This document shows, one piece after another, positions 1-11,700 of a stretch of DNA of 64,000 bases. This stretch comes from Amyelois transitella. Lineage: Eukaryota; Arthropoda; Insecta; Lepidoptera; Pyralidae. The notes below the pieces were generated by a model. That model searched no databases. It saw nothing but the letters and a program-made list of their open reading frames with translations, and had not been told where the DNA came from. The DNA lies in NCBI RefSeq assembly GCF_032362555.1, contig NC_083516.1, positions 4,675,001-4,739,000 of the forward strand, read 5' to 3'. The translations under genes were made by a program, and so were the position numbers. Each line of letters begins with the position of its first letter. Within the stretch, counting starts at the first letter, position 1.

Positions 1-1046
1 TAGTTTAGGGGTGTCTGGCAAGGGGTTGCAACCATAGTACGTGTCTGGCAATGAGTAACGCGAGTTTGTGTATTATTACGGATAAAATATCAAAAAATTG
101 AGCTTTACAAATTAACGAATTTCAGGTTGAAAAAAGTATACCTTTATTACCTGCTACCTGCCAAAGCAACCACTGCCTGAGTACCATAGGTGGGGATCGT
201 TCCTACCTGTACTAGAGGCATATTTACAGAAACTTTCAGCTTTTACAAAATAAGGTATGTCTGGCGTTCACGGGCTCTTGCTCTAATAGCCAATATATCC
301 ATTTTGCAAACACTGCCTGCATCATTATATGCATATTTTTCAAAGACCTTTATTTTTTATTAAAATACCACACATAAATATACATTAGCAATACATTATG
401 CCCGCATGAGCGACGTTACAAACGTAAGTGTGGCATTTATTAAGAAAAAGCTGTAAGTTTGTATGTTCAGAAACTTGAAACAGAACACTTGAATGCATCA
501 ATGAATATTAATCGTATTTAATAATATATGGGTAAAGGTCATCAAACAATTAATTCAAGAGGAGCCAGAACTAGGATTTATCTTTACATAGAGAGAGATT
601 GTATGTATTTGGTTTACTATAATTTTTCCATAGGGCTGCTTAGCCATTAGATTAAGTATGTTATAAATCCTAAGTATGTGCGTGGACACCTTACTATGTA
701 ACTTATTTGTTACTCTATAATGGTCGAAGTCTATTGAACATTCATCAAAGTAAGACATAGTCCTTAAATAATATACCAGCAACTATAAAACTTCAAAAAG
801 TCTTTTGCTTCCGGTTGGTTTAATTTTATAAAAATCTTTAGCATTTTACTTTAGAATGTGTAAAGGTTGCAAGGATCGTGACAAGTGAAAAGATGTCCTG
901 CAAGTCTTTGCCTACCCCTCCAGGATAGAAACGTGATTTTATGTGTGTTTGTATCACAATCCATGATAATCAATGGTTGACTGTTTGATAATGCTATAAT
1001 CATTAAGTCCGCTTACTGTACTTAACAAATTGTTATTGGTACAAAT

Positions 1047-1066
1047 AAAAGAAAGAAAGAAAGAAA
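1047..1066. repeat. AAAG microsatellite
   Basis: About five GAAA/AAAG units. It follows a stretch containing ATTAAGTCCGCTT and a poly(A)-like sequence, which resembles the 3' end of a retroposed element, so the array may be an element tail. Confidence 0.6.
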
Positions 1067-2146
1067 ATTCAAAAAAAAGAAGAACCCCGGGCTCCGAAGC
1101 GGCACAATAACAATCTGCACGGAGAAGCAGCCAACACACACAATGTTTTTCTTCATTACCAAACCAGCGTAGAAAATGTGCTTTAGCTTTTGCGTGGGCT
1201 ATTTAAAAGTGTAACTATGAATTGATATGGAAGAAAATGATCATGTAGATTGTCTTCTAGTCACGGACATAATACAGGATGTGTGACTATCAAAACAAAA
1301 TGGTTTGTGTATCTATGGAGAATAATAAGTAGTAAGGTGCCATAATGGAAAAGGAATCCGATTGTGCATATTTCATGTTGAAATACTTATTAAAAGCTCC
1401 CAACCTGCACCGTAAATACGAGTATACTTTTATTTATTTGTTTTTTTAAAGTACGATTTTAATTCGCTTGGTAAGATTGATTTATTCTGCAAGTTTGCTG
1501 TAAATAAAAATAAGAAAAAAATATATAAATGATTTGAAACTGCTAAGTTGTAATATCAGTTTTAGATAATTTCCAAATTTTGGTCCAAAGAGATTAGGAC
1601 TACCCCTTCAAACTTCGAAATAAAGGTATAAATTGACTGAAGAAATGAAACGAAATAAACCTAGGTAAAAAAAAGAAGATTAAGTATATAATAGCCGATA
1701 CATAAAGGAAGTTCTGTATATGAACTCTGCATTCAACTGTTTTGAAAGACAACTAATAACCATATGTTATCAAGGTGTTTCCTGGCATGGGACGTCATAG
1801 GTCGCATGATTTATGAGAAAACCCGATCCACCATAATAGCACTGTGATGAATCAAGAATCTGAGTAAGATACACAAGGTGTCATTTTGTCAATCATTTTC
1901 CAGTTATTCATAATACGATCATGACATGAGGTATGAAGCTGGTGATATATTAGAAGTGAACGTTGATTACACAGTTTTTGCGACAGCTTTTACATTTTCA
2001 AGATGGTATTTTTATACAAGCAGGAAGTTATTTGATAATACATAGGATTCAGCAGGTATTGCCACTTTGATACGACTATGATGGAAACGTTGCTTCTACG
2101 ACTTTCTATCATGCTGTAATTCATTCGATCATCACCCGCCTTAGTC

Positions 2147-2230
2147 TCCATCATACTGGCATCAGTCCCATTTGTATCCTCATCTCTCTGGAGAGGATCC
2201 CGGGTAAGTCAGGATTTGTTAACAAATTCC
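2147..2230 (+). repeat. CTCTCTGGAGAG-family repeat fragment
   Basis: Contains a GGCATCAGTCCC block followed by a CTCATCTCTCTGGAGAGG block and a CCCGGG. The same ordered blocks recur at about 40905, 41545, 45783 and 55165 (+) and in reverse at about 33165-33350 and 59495-59600. It is an interspersed repeat with no coding capacity seen. Confidence 0.6.
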
Positions 2231-4189
2231 ATTTAAGTAACGGATCCTAAGTCCCCTCTAGAAAAGGTTGTTCGTAATACAGAACAAAAGGGGCACTAAA
2301 GAGAAAGGGTTCGCTATAAGAAAGCAAACGCGAGAGCAGCGCACTCCTCCAAGATTCGGCTCGTATAACCGGAATGTTGGCAGAGCCATGATGGCAGTGA
2401 GGTAGTGTTAATTCCATTTAAGTGGCTGCTCTCTATATGCTTTTGTTTCTTTCTAAACGATTCAAATCATAATGCCCTTTAAAAACAAGTTTTATATAAT
2501 CGTAATGTTGTGAAATAATTTAAAAAAAGAACATCCAGTATTGTCCGCAAACCTGCTTTATCAATCATCACGGCAATACCATCGTGCTCATCCAGATTAA
2601 TAAACACTAGATCGGTATCAGACTGCCCCACGTTATAAAATAAGGAGAGTGCAGAAATGTATCAAGAAAAATGTATACATACATATATTACACATTTACA
2701 AAGAAAGGTTTTTCAATGGGCATCGAAGCTCGCTAGATGAATCTGTTTTTTTTTCAAAGTCACAGGCAAGGGATGAAATGGTTCTATTCTAAAGTTTCCG
2801 AAACCACACAGGTTACATTGTGTTATAAAGCTATTTAAATAACTATACCTAGTATCCTGTGTATATTTCTGTAATATTTACAAATTATGCGCGGCGACCA
2901 CTCTTTATGACATGACAATAGAAAATAAATCGCTGGACTACGAGCGGTATTTCAATTGCCGCCTTTCCTGAGAATATCATTTATAATAGAATAAGCTACG
3001 TTTGAGAACTAATGTTATTTTATTATAGATAGAAAAAGAAAGTTCTAAATATTTTTAATGCTCATAAATCGATGTAGTGTCGTTAATCTTTTATAAGACT
3101 ATGAAAAAACATTCAACAAATTAAATTACAACACATACATAAATGAAATAAAGCCTCTTTCCTGGAGAGGTAGGCAGAGACTTCATTTCTTTATTGCGAT
3201 ACTCGTATGCATGTGCAATTAATACTTTTTCTGGACCACACAAGTAAAGAATGCCTAGTCAAGAATGCGTTATTTGCCATGAAAGAAAAATATACCTTGT
3301 CAAAACCGATATAGCAAAACATGTCAAACTGAGCCAATCATTTTAATTTAATTACTTATCTATAGACACAATTACCAAGATATTTTTTTAAATTACTCAT
3401 AAGTGACTACATTTCCGTTTCTAATAATACACATAACAACGGGTAAGCTTCGACTTATACATGTCATTATAGCTATTAACACAAAATGTCTACTTGTCAT
3501 GTCAGCATCTTCAATGACTTAATGATAGAGGACGTCTAGTTGAGACGTTTGGTGAGTTTTATTTGCCGTTTATAGCTTGTTTAAATCTATCAGTTTAAAT
3601 CGTGTTCGACAGGATAGTCCAGATCCTAAATACATACAAAAAAACAGGAACAGGTTGCTGCATCATTCGGTTGAAAGCTATAAGAATCTGTAGCGAACGA
3701 AATTAATTATATAATCATTAATTAAATAATCCGGAGTAAACAACGTAATAAATTGTACAGTGATGTGGTGTACGTAGAGATATGGTACATAATATTAATT
3801 AATTTTATTCGTAACAAAACAAAATATATCAGGTACACAGAAGACAAACAGGCAAAAGAAAAAAACGTGATAAAAGCCGGAATAGAGACATGGTATTTTG
3901 TTTGTATGTATGTTGTAGGTACAGCATATACGTAAGTTCGTACATCCTACATTTGATTTTCTACAACCAACGAACTGCAAATATTGTATGACGAAATAAA
4001 TCTGAAAATAATGTTGTTATAATGATGACAACAACTGACAACAATAATGCTTCGCGTTTTACTTGCGCAACATAATTTAATGTAGTCCCATATATCCCTG
4101 CCTATAAATAAATTTCTGTATACAGTGGATAGTAGAAATATAGTAGATAGGGTCTAATTCTGCTCTGACTAAGCTAACTTAAAAAAGTT

Positions 4190-4335
4190 CGGATGAAACC
4201 GATAATTCTCGAAAAACTGAAATAAGCACGCTGGGAGAGATGAAGATCCTAGGTTCGAAACCTCGGCAGGACATGACAAGAAACAAACTTTTTGTCATTT
4301 ATCAGGGTCTTGGATGTTTATCTAAATATACAATT
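4190..4335 (+). repeat. tRNA-derived SINE-like element, left part
   Basis: Carries a pol III B-box-like GGTTCGAAACC (about 4253-4263), then a CATGAC block and GGTCTTGGATGTTTATCTA, which I recall as typical of noctuid tRNA-derived SINEs. The element is interrupted at 4341 by another repeat and resumes at 4468. A related tail lies in UBE4A intron 3 at about 33000-33115. Confidence 0.55.
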
Positions 4336-4340
4336 ATTAT

Positions 4341-4467
4341 ATACATACATGCATATAATCACGTCTATATCTCTTGCGGGGTAGAGAGCCAACAGTCCTG
4401 AAAAGATTGACGAGCCACGATACAATTAATATTCATATAGTGACAGGTTGCTAGCATGTCGCAATAT
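4341..4467 (-). repeat. 262-bp retroposon family, 5'-truncated copy with 9-bp TSD
   Basis: Reverse-oriented copy of the GTGC...TATG family, covering only the 3' half of the element. It is flanked by the perfect 9-bp direct repeat AATTATTAT (4332-4340 and 4468-4476). It sits inside the SINE-like element of 4190-4555, so it is the younger of the two. Confidence 0.75.
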
Positions 4468-4555
4468 AATTATTATTTATAAAATATATAGTAGCGTCGA
4501 GCAAGAATCATATCACAAGTCTCGAACTAACTTCGAAGCTATCTCAATCTGCTAG
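4468..4555 (+). repeat. tRNA-derived SINE-like element, right part
   Basis: Continuation of the element interrupted at 4341. It contains the tail blocks TATTTATAAAATA and CACAAGTCTCGAACTAAC, which match the end of the related copy in UBE4A intron 3 near 33060-33115. Confidence 0.5.
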
Positions 4556-4683
4556 GCTTCCATGTACAAACACAGCAAACTGTGAACTGAATATTCCAGT
4601 ATAAAATTCAAATGTTATTTCACAGTGGTAACAAAAAGCTTATAATTTTCTCAACGACATAAAGTTGACAACATATTGTTATT

Positions 4684-4945
4684 GTGCTGCGTGGTTCCCG
4701 GCACCAATACAAAAAAGAATAGGACCACTCCATCTCTTTCCATGGATGTCGTAAAAGGCGACTAAGGGATCGGCTTCCAAACTTGGGATTCTTTTTTAGG
4801 CGATGGGCTAGCAACCTGTCACTATTTGAATCTCACTTCTATCATTAAGCCAAATAGCTGAACGTGGCCATTCGGTCTTTTCAAGACTGTTGGCTCTGTC
4901 TACCCCGCAATGGATATAGACGTGACCATATGTATGTATGTATGT
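4684..4945 (+). repeat. 262-bp retroposon family, full-length reference copy
   Basis: Best full-length copy. It begins GTGCTGCGTGGTTCCCGG, carries the internal block GATGTCGTAAAAGGCGACTA, and ends in a TATG-type tetranucleotide tail. It is flanked by a perfect 11-bp direct repeat ATATTGTTATT (4673-4683 and 4946-4956). TSDs of variable length and a simple-sequence tail point to target-primed reverse transcription, i.e. a SINE or short non-LTR derivative. There is no coding capacity. I could not place convincing pol III A and B boxes. Confidence 0.8.
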
Positions 4946-5035
4946 ATATTGTTATTCCAGTTATTATACAACCACCTCACGTCAAACATTGTGATAACAT
5001 AAAAATACCGCTGTTATTTCGTCATAACATGCCTT

Positions 5036-5261
5036 TAAGGCCCAAGCACACCAAACGCAGGTCAGAAGCAGCGAAGTTTGAGAGAGAGCCCGTTGTGACT
5101 AATACAAGAAACTCTCCGAAGTCGTCACATCAAATTTAAACACAGACCTGCGCTTTAAATGTTCTGCCGCCACACCGCTGTGTAACGAGTTTAAGGAGTT
5201 TCTTGTATCACAACTTGGTGCGGGCCTGCTTTTAAACTGTGGTTTGTGTACTCGGGCCTTT
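5036..5261. repeat. Candidate MITE with imperfect inverted arms
   Basis: The left arm from about 5036 (AAGGCCCAAGCACACC) is echoed in reverse complement by the right end near 5261 (GTGTACTCGGGCCTT). Further in, ACAAGAAACTC on the left matches GAGTTTCTTGT on the right. A possible 7-bp direct repeat CATAACA lies outside both ends (5023-5029 and 5265-5271). This is a non-autonomous foldback element by structure; the superfamily is unknown. Confidence 0.5.
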
Positions 5262-5271
5262 ACCCATAACA

Positions 5272-8200
5272 AGCGAAATCATAGCCCAAGCCCAGGAATA
5301 TTACTTTACCTACACGTTTAACAGACTAGACACTTTTGAATAGGCATTAAATATCAATGAAACACTTACTTTATTGTACTGTTGCTTTGATAAAGCACAA
5401 TGAGATAGGGAAATTTTTGTAGCCACTGCAAATAACAAACGTTATTGTATTCGTTGTTTATGTTGCTTTGTAGGATCGGCGTGTTTAGCAATATGGTTGT
5501 TCTGTTTCCGTCGAGTTTATTTCAAATAAATTGTCGAAAATAAAAAGCACTTGACTACTATGCAAATAATATTTACTATTATAACTTATGTTCACGTAAA
5601 AATTTCTAATGTTAAATTAATAACTATCTGTAGGAACCACTGACAGAAGACAATGGATTTTTAGAAAGATATCGATGACTTTTCAATAAAGAAGGCGACG
5701 TGTTATGCATTGCAAGGATTTCTAAAAAATTTTTATGTGTGAACTATAAATCAAAAAAACACGTTCGACGCCTTTTAATTTCCCATTTAAAATAAGACCA
5801 AACAAGTCATGATAAAATCTCAAACACGAACGATTGGCGATTTAATTATTCAATCAACTTTTAAATTATGACATAACGACTACCTTAAAATTTTGACTAT
5901 AATTTATTCCATTTTATCGTTTTTATTGTAGGTATGAATAGCTCTATAGGAGTATAAGGGTATAAGAGCTATATAATAGTAAAAATTATTCAAAAAATAT
6001 AGTAAAACGAATAAAACGCCCAACGGTTTTTAAGTCACGTTGAATCTCAAGTCTCATCGAAACGTATATTCCCAAACTGAGATGGATCTCAGAAGCAAGA
6101 ATATTTGTTACAAAATATTTAATATTTATTTATTGATTATTCTTTTACATAATAATTGTAACCAGGTCCAGATTACATCACGGTCGAAATTTATAATACA
6201 CTCATAGAATTAAACACAAGAGAAAAGATTTTATGCCGTGTCTAATATAGCGAAGAATTAAAAAATGGTGGTTCACCAATAAATGGGCCGAATATCTGAA
6301 TACCGAATATAAGAATTCGGTAAAATATCACTTTATTTCGTTTTCATCTTTAATGTTAACCCTAGCAAATACAATTATAAATCTAATATATAAATTATAA
6401 ATCCGACTTAAAGTTAAACATGGATTGCGTCCAGCCTTACTGTCTTTTCTAGAGTTACGCGAGCAACTTGAAATGATCCACTTACAGCATCAGATAACAT
6501 CGCCTACTTTATTGGACATTGTGCGTACGCACAGATTCACGATAAGCTGATAGCTTTGATAGCGTGTTCGACAGTGCAATCAATTACTATCGCCTACTTG
6601 CCTACGCATGGTACATAGTGAAAAAATTGGGCTAAGTGTATCTCCCAAAATGACAACTTACTTCGATTTTCAGAAATCGAATAATTTAGTTGTATAGTTA
6701 TTATGAAAGTATTTTATGCCGCTTCCTGTTTTTTTACATGACTACAGTTGCCTCAAAGTTCGCTCTCAGGAGAAAGACTGGGATCGCGTACGCTATAAAT
6801 ACATTAATGGTATCCAGCAGTTGTAGTTGTGTTTCAGAACACTCAGTTTCAAAAATTAAGACGATAACATAATGCCAAGATAAATTCTTGATTATTCTTA
6901 TTTATATAGGTCCATTGCTGTGCTTATATGAACAGGCCTTTATATGAATCTACCACCGTGCTACCATCATTCAAGGCGTTTTTATTTTGAGCACGGTGAA
7001 AATTAAACACTCGTTACATTCGCAGATGCATGATAAAACGAGAATGAATTGAATGGCTGCGTCCAATTTATTCTGTTTATTTAGCTGATTGAACTGCTAA
7101 AATATTATGGATGACACAAAAGATTTTTTCGAAACTAAGTGTACTACATGGTTTTACTTTTCACACTTATCAGTGAATTTATCTACATCTTGAAGTCATA
7201 ATTTACCATCTTGGCTTGTCTCAAAATGTCCCCCTGGTAGCAAAAATTAAATAATAATAACTTATTTTTCTTTTATTGTATAAACATATTTTTTGTAGGT
7301 AGAGAAGGATGTTTAGGGTAAGAAACCAATCTCTAAGCTAAGCCATACGGCTTAGCGTAACAAGTTAGTAATTCGTTTTAGTTTCTAATGCCTGACGTAT
7401 TTGCAACTTTTATAAAAATATATAGATAAATATATACCTAATTGTTTTTATTTAATGGTTTTATCAATAAAATCTTTTGATATTTTCTAATCTTTTAATC
7501 TTAAATTTATAAAAACAATATTATTTCTCCATTTAAAAAAAAATAAAGAATTAATACCATATAAACCAATTAACCCAGTACAGAATGAAATAAACCAATA
7601 TAATGGCTCTGTCTGCAAGATGCCTTATTGCAATTACATTGGATGGATGCAATGAAAATGCAAATTCCTATCAGAACCACTCAATCTGCGCGAAGCCGAT
7701 AGACTTAGAGCTTTAGTGATATGAAATTGATTTATTATGTTGAGATTTGAAATATTTCTTATGAAATGATATGCAGATTAGATATTTAATACCCAAACAC
7801 TTAGCATTTTTCTCTAAATATTCAATTCTATAATTAAATCAGGACTTTTTGAGACTTTAGAGTTTTTCAAGACTATTGTATATGTCTACTCCGTTATGGT
7901 ATGAGACGTGATACATATGTGCGTGAAATGAATTGAAAATGTGTCTGTATGGTCGATTTTCTTAAACACTTTGATAAGAATTTCGTGAACACTTAAACCT
8001 AACTCTACTACCGAAGTTACATACTCGTGCATGACTATATTGCTTAGTATTTTCCAGTTCAGCATAGGAACCCTAAGAAGGCTTGCAGAATAAAAGTGAA
8101 AGTAATGGCCACAGTTGACGTTTTAAACAATAAATAACTGATAGCGATCGGGATGCGAGTTTTCAATGGGAGCAATAGTTATACCTTACCTAGTCGCTGG

Positions 8201-8555
8201 TAGTCATGGAAGCTCATTGTACTGCCGATACCATCAGGCATTTATTGCAATTGATGGAAGATATGGCGTCAGCGTGCCCTAATATCAATTACCATGCCGT
8301 ATTATAGAACGATGAATAAAGGACGGTCAATAAGAAAGGTTCGGGCAAACACAGCACAGGAAATCCACCCGATTGGTGTTCCAGGAAATTGTAGAGTAGG
8401 AAAACCACAACTAGGTAGTACTAATTTATTTATGTAAGTGACGGTGCCACTTTCAACCCCTGAGATTGTGTTTATAGATAAGAAACCCGTGTTTCTTACT
8501 CTCTTAAGGTACTCTCGACTATGCTATACGAACATATTATAAGTAACAGTAAAAC
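5272..8555. other. Intergenic AT-rich sequence, no gene seen
   Basis: Only short ORFs with no recognisable family. A fragment of the 262-bp retroposon family lies at about 7867-7925 (+). Nothing else structured was found by eye. Confidence 0.5.
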
Positions 8556-8790
8556 ATACATACATACTCGTATAATCACATCTTTACTCGCGGGGTAGAC
8601 AGAGCCAACAATCTTATAAAGACTGTTATACCACGTTCAGCTGTTTGGCTTAACGATAGAATTGAGATTCAAATAGTTATATGTTGCTAGCGTATCGCTT
8701 AAAAGATGAATCCTAAGTTTTTAAGCCTTTTCTTTAGTCGCTTTTTACGACATCCATGGGAAAGAGATGGAGTGGTCCTGCACAGTAAAA
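8556..8790 (-). repeat. 262-bp retroposon family, long diverged copy
   Basis: Reverse-oriented copy that starts with the ACAT/TATG tail and runs through the GGGGTAGACAGAGCC, GAGATTCAAATAG, GCTAGCG and TTTTACGACATCCATGGG blocks. It stops near GTCCTGCAC, so the element's 5' end is missing. Confidence 0.7.
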
Positions 8791-11700
8791 CAAACAGGTG
8801 TTTAGGCAAGGAGAGATTATAAATTTTGGAATATTATTACTTACAAGGACGTAAATTCTTCGATCAAAAATCGGTACCTAATAACAACTACCACGCCTAA
8901 CACAACCTTTTCTCCTTTCTTCTGAAATTTTATAGGAAAAAGTTTATTAATCAGTAGGTAGGAAATCCTATTTTACCAAGTAAATATTACTTTTATCTTT
9001 AATTTTTTTTTTTCCATGATAGTCTTGATTACGTGATAGTGACGTCCATCCATTAATCACCTGCTCAGACTATAGAAGAAATCACTCATGCAGGAGAAGC
9101 CTGCATCAGCATCAGATATTGGCTGATACTCATACACTATTGAACACGGTACCTTGGCACATACTTTGTCATTCCATTTCACGAAGTATAAATTCTGTTA
9201 TTTAACCCAATTTTGAAATGCTGCTTTATAACTGCCTCAGAAGGTTTAAATTTCATAAATTATGGACCAAACAGTGATGCATTTCGTTTAAGTGCCCTTT
9301 AAAACAGTAGTTGTAAATTATGAAAATGACATTCAAACATTGCGCAGGCTCGCAGTGATTTTTCGGTTTTGACAATGTAGGTATGACATATGCGTAATAA
9401 AATTAAATGTTACTTTGCTGGCTCAGTGTCGTGTGGTTGCCGGTACCAATAGAAAAAAGAATGGGACCACTCCAGCTCTTTCCCGTGGTTGTCGTAAAAG
9501 GCGTTTCAAATAAGAATACTAAATATCCCATCTGTCTAAATTTCTTAGGGACTGTAAGTAGCTTACTTAGATTGTGTTTTTCACGAAGTTTCTACGTAAC
9601 ATGTCAAAATTTGTATCCAAATTTCTTGGGATTGAATATATTCGATATACCTACATAGATACTTACCTACTAATTGAATTCAACTTTACCAACTTGATTT
9701 TTTTTAACTATTTGATTTTTACACGAAAAAAAGACCAAACGCAAATAAATGACCATTACTTTATTAACAAGAAGTTTCTTAACTATTATAAAAAAATGAC
9801 ATCGATAATGGCAACAGGGAGAGAAAGATATTTTTACTCTATAGGCGTTTAGTGCTCTGTGTCTCAAACGCTGCAAACCGGTAGCATTACACAGAAATTT
9901 ACTAATTTCACTCACTCCGCGTAACACGTTAATGATGCTATAATATCTTCACAACGAGATAATTATTTCCTTGGAAATACTTAACAGTCCCTTCCACAAA
10001 CTACGGAATTTCGCGCTGGCGTTAAATTCTTTACCTATTGTGTTACATTTTCACTACGTATTTAAAAAAATTCATAACGATTTTGATGTAGGAAGGTTTT
10101 GTAAAGATAAGATAGATAAGATATAAGAACTTCAATCTAAAAAGTGGATGAACATTGAACAACAAATCACCACAGCTAAACCAAACTTCTTCAACTGTCG
10201 AGTAAATTTAGTTCTCATTCTCACTAGGGATATGACCTGACACCCCAAACAGCCGACACAAAAATAGTCATGTTGGACCTAAATACGCTGCAAAGGTCGT
10301 CCACCTAATTAATGTAACTGTTTAAAATGTTCTTAAAATAAAATCATCGATAGCAGCAATCAGTTCTTGCGTCCACAATAGACAATAAACATGAAGGTAC
10401 CTATCATGCTCATTCTGGCAATAAAACTGAAGTTATATTAGCCCTAGCATTCAGAGCCAGCATTAAGTTTAATTTTACTGCTGCGAGTTGTAAACGTTGC
10501 TGTTAGAAAATATATTTAACAGACAACGCAAAAAACAAACCCAGTTATTATGCACTAACAGTGCGTTTAATAATACCCAAGGAATGCGAAGAAATGACTA
10601 GCAAACACCCGCGAATGGCCCGAGATTGGAATATGGAACTAGCCAAGTTAAATTCCTAAATTGAATAAGAATTCTGTATTATTTCTATAAGAAAATGAGC
10701 TAGTCTGTCTAAGTCTCCGTGAATGAGTATCGTAAACTATGATTGGAAATGACTCGGGGAACAGTCTGATTTTAATCAAATAGGAATATTAACCAACACA
10801 TTTTTGGCAGGTTTGAGAAAATTTTTTTTTTGTGGATTATAGGGCAAGCGTGAGTGTTGAAAAGTGTCACAATAGCTAGTAGATTTGATGACTTTTCAAG
10901 TTTTCCCAAAAAGTCCCGAGAAAGGAGGAATTAATAAAGCACCAAAAACTCGCCCACGACAGACTCGTAGATCTCAAAAAACGGTTTTCTTATATTCAAT
11001 AAGAGACTGACATAAACAAGAAACGAGCAAAAATAAATCCCTTTTTTTGGTAAAACAAAAAACAAAACATTTTTTATATTTTCGAAATACTCGTAAATAG
11101 CGAAATAGTAATAAGTATGAAAATTCTTTCATCAATATTTTTATTCTTAAGACATACCAAGATATTTTTTATCTGTTGGACACCAAAACTAAATTACGAC
11201 CATAGATACATTTAAAGTATTTAATATTAACCACGACTCTTGGAACCCTAAAATCTTTAACTTGAACCTATTTAAACCATAAAGCACATTTCCAACTAAA
11301 ACATTTAAAAGAGTTATTAAAGGCAATCGTAGAAGCAAATAAAACCGTGAATTTACATGTAGCAAGTAATGACGAACCAATAGAATGCCTTTGATTAACT
11401 ATACAATTACCTGTCGACTCTGAACATCAGGCTGAATGCAGACAAAACCTATTAGAGATTGATTATTATGACCGCTGTGATAAATAACCCAAGCCGAGAA
11501 ATGCAAGACCAAGGAATTGCTCCATCTAGACTAGACGCTTTGACTTTATCTTGGTAAGTTGCCCACTTGGTTAACTTATAAGATAGCTAGATAGATATAT
11601 TAGCATTAACAAAATATACTTGCATGTATCTTAATATGAGCAATTAATTTTCTTATAACATGTTAATACTATGAAACATGGACAACAATATTTAGAAAAT

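Larger units (their letters stand above)
1..4189. other. Gene-poor AT-rich stretch, repeat fragments only
   Basis: No ORF here has recognisable homology, and no splice-linked exon series could be built. Visible contents are a repeat fragment at about 875-945 with the pyrimidine-rich core GCCTACCCCTCC, a related fragment in reverse orientation at about 3130-3200, an AAAG microsatellite at about 1047-1066, and a CTCTCTGGAGAG-type repeat at about 2147-2230. The segment 2280-2420 is less AT-rich than its surroundings but I recognise nothing in it. Confidence 0.5.
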
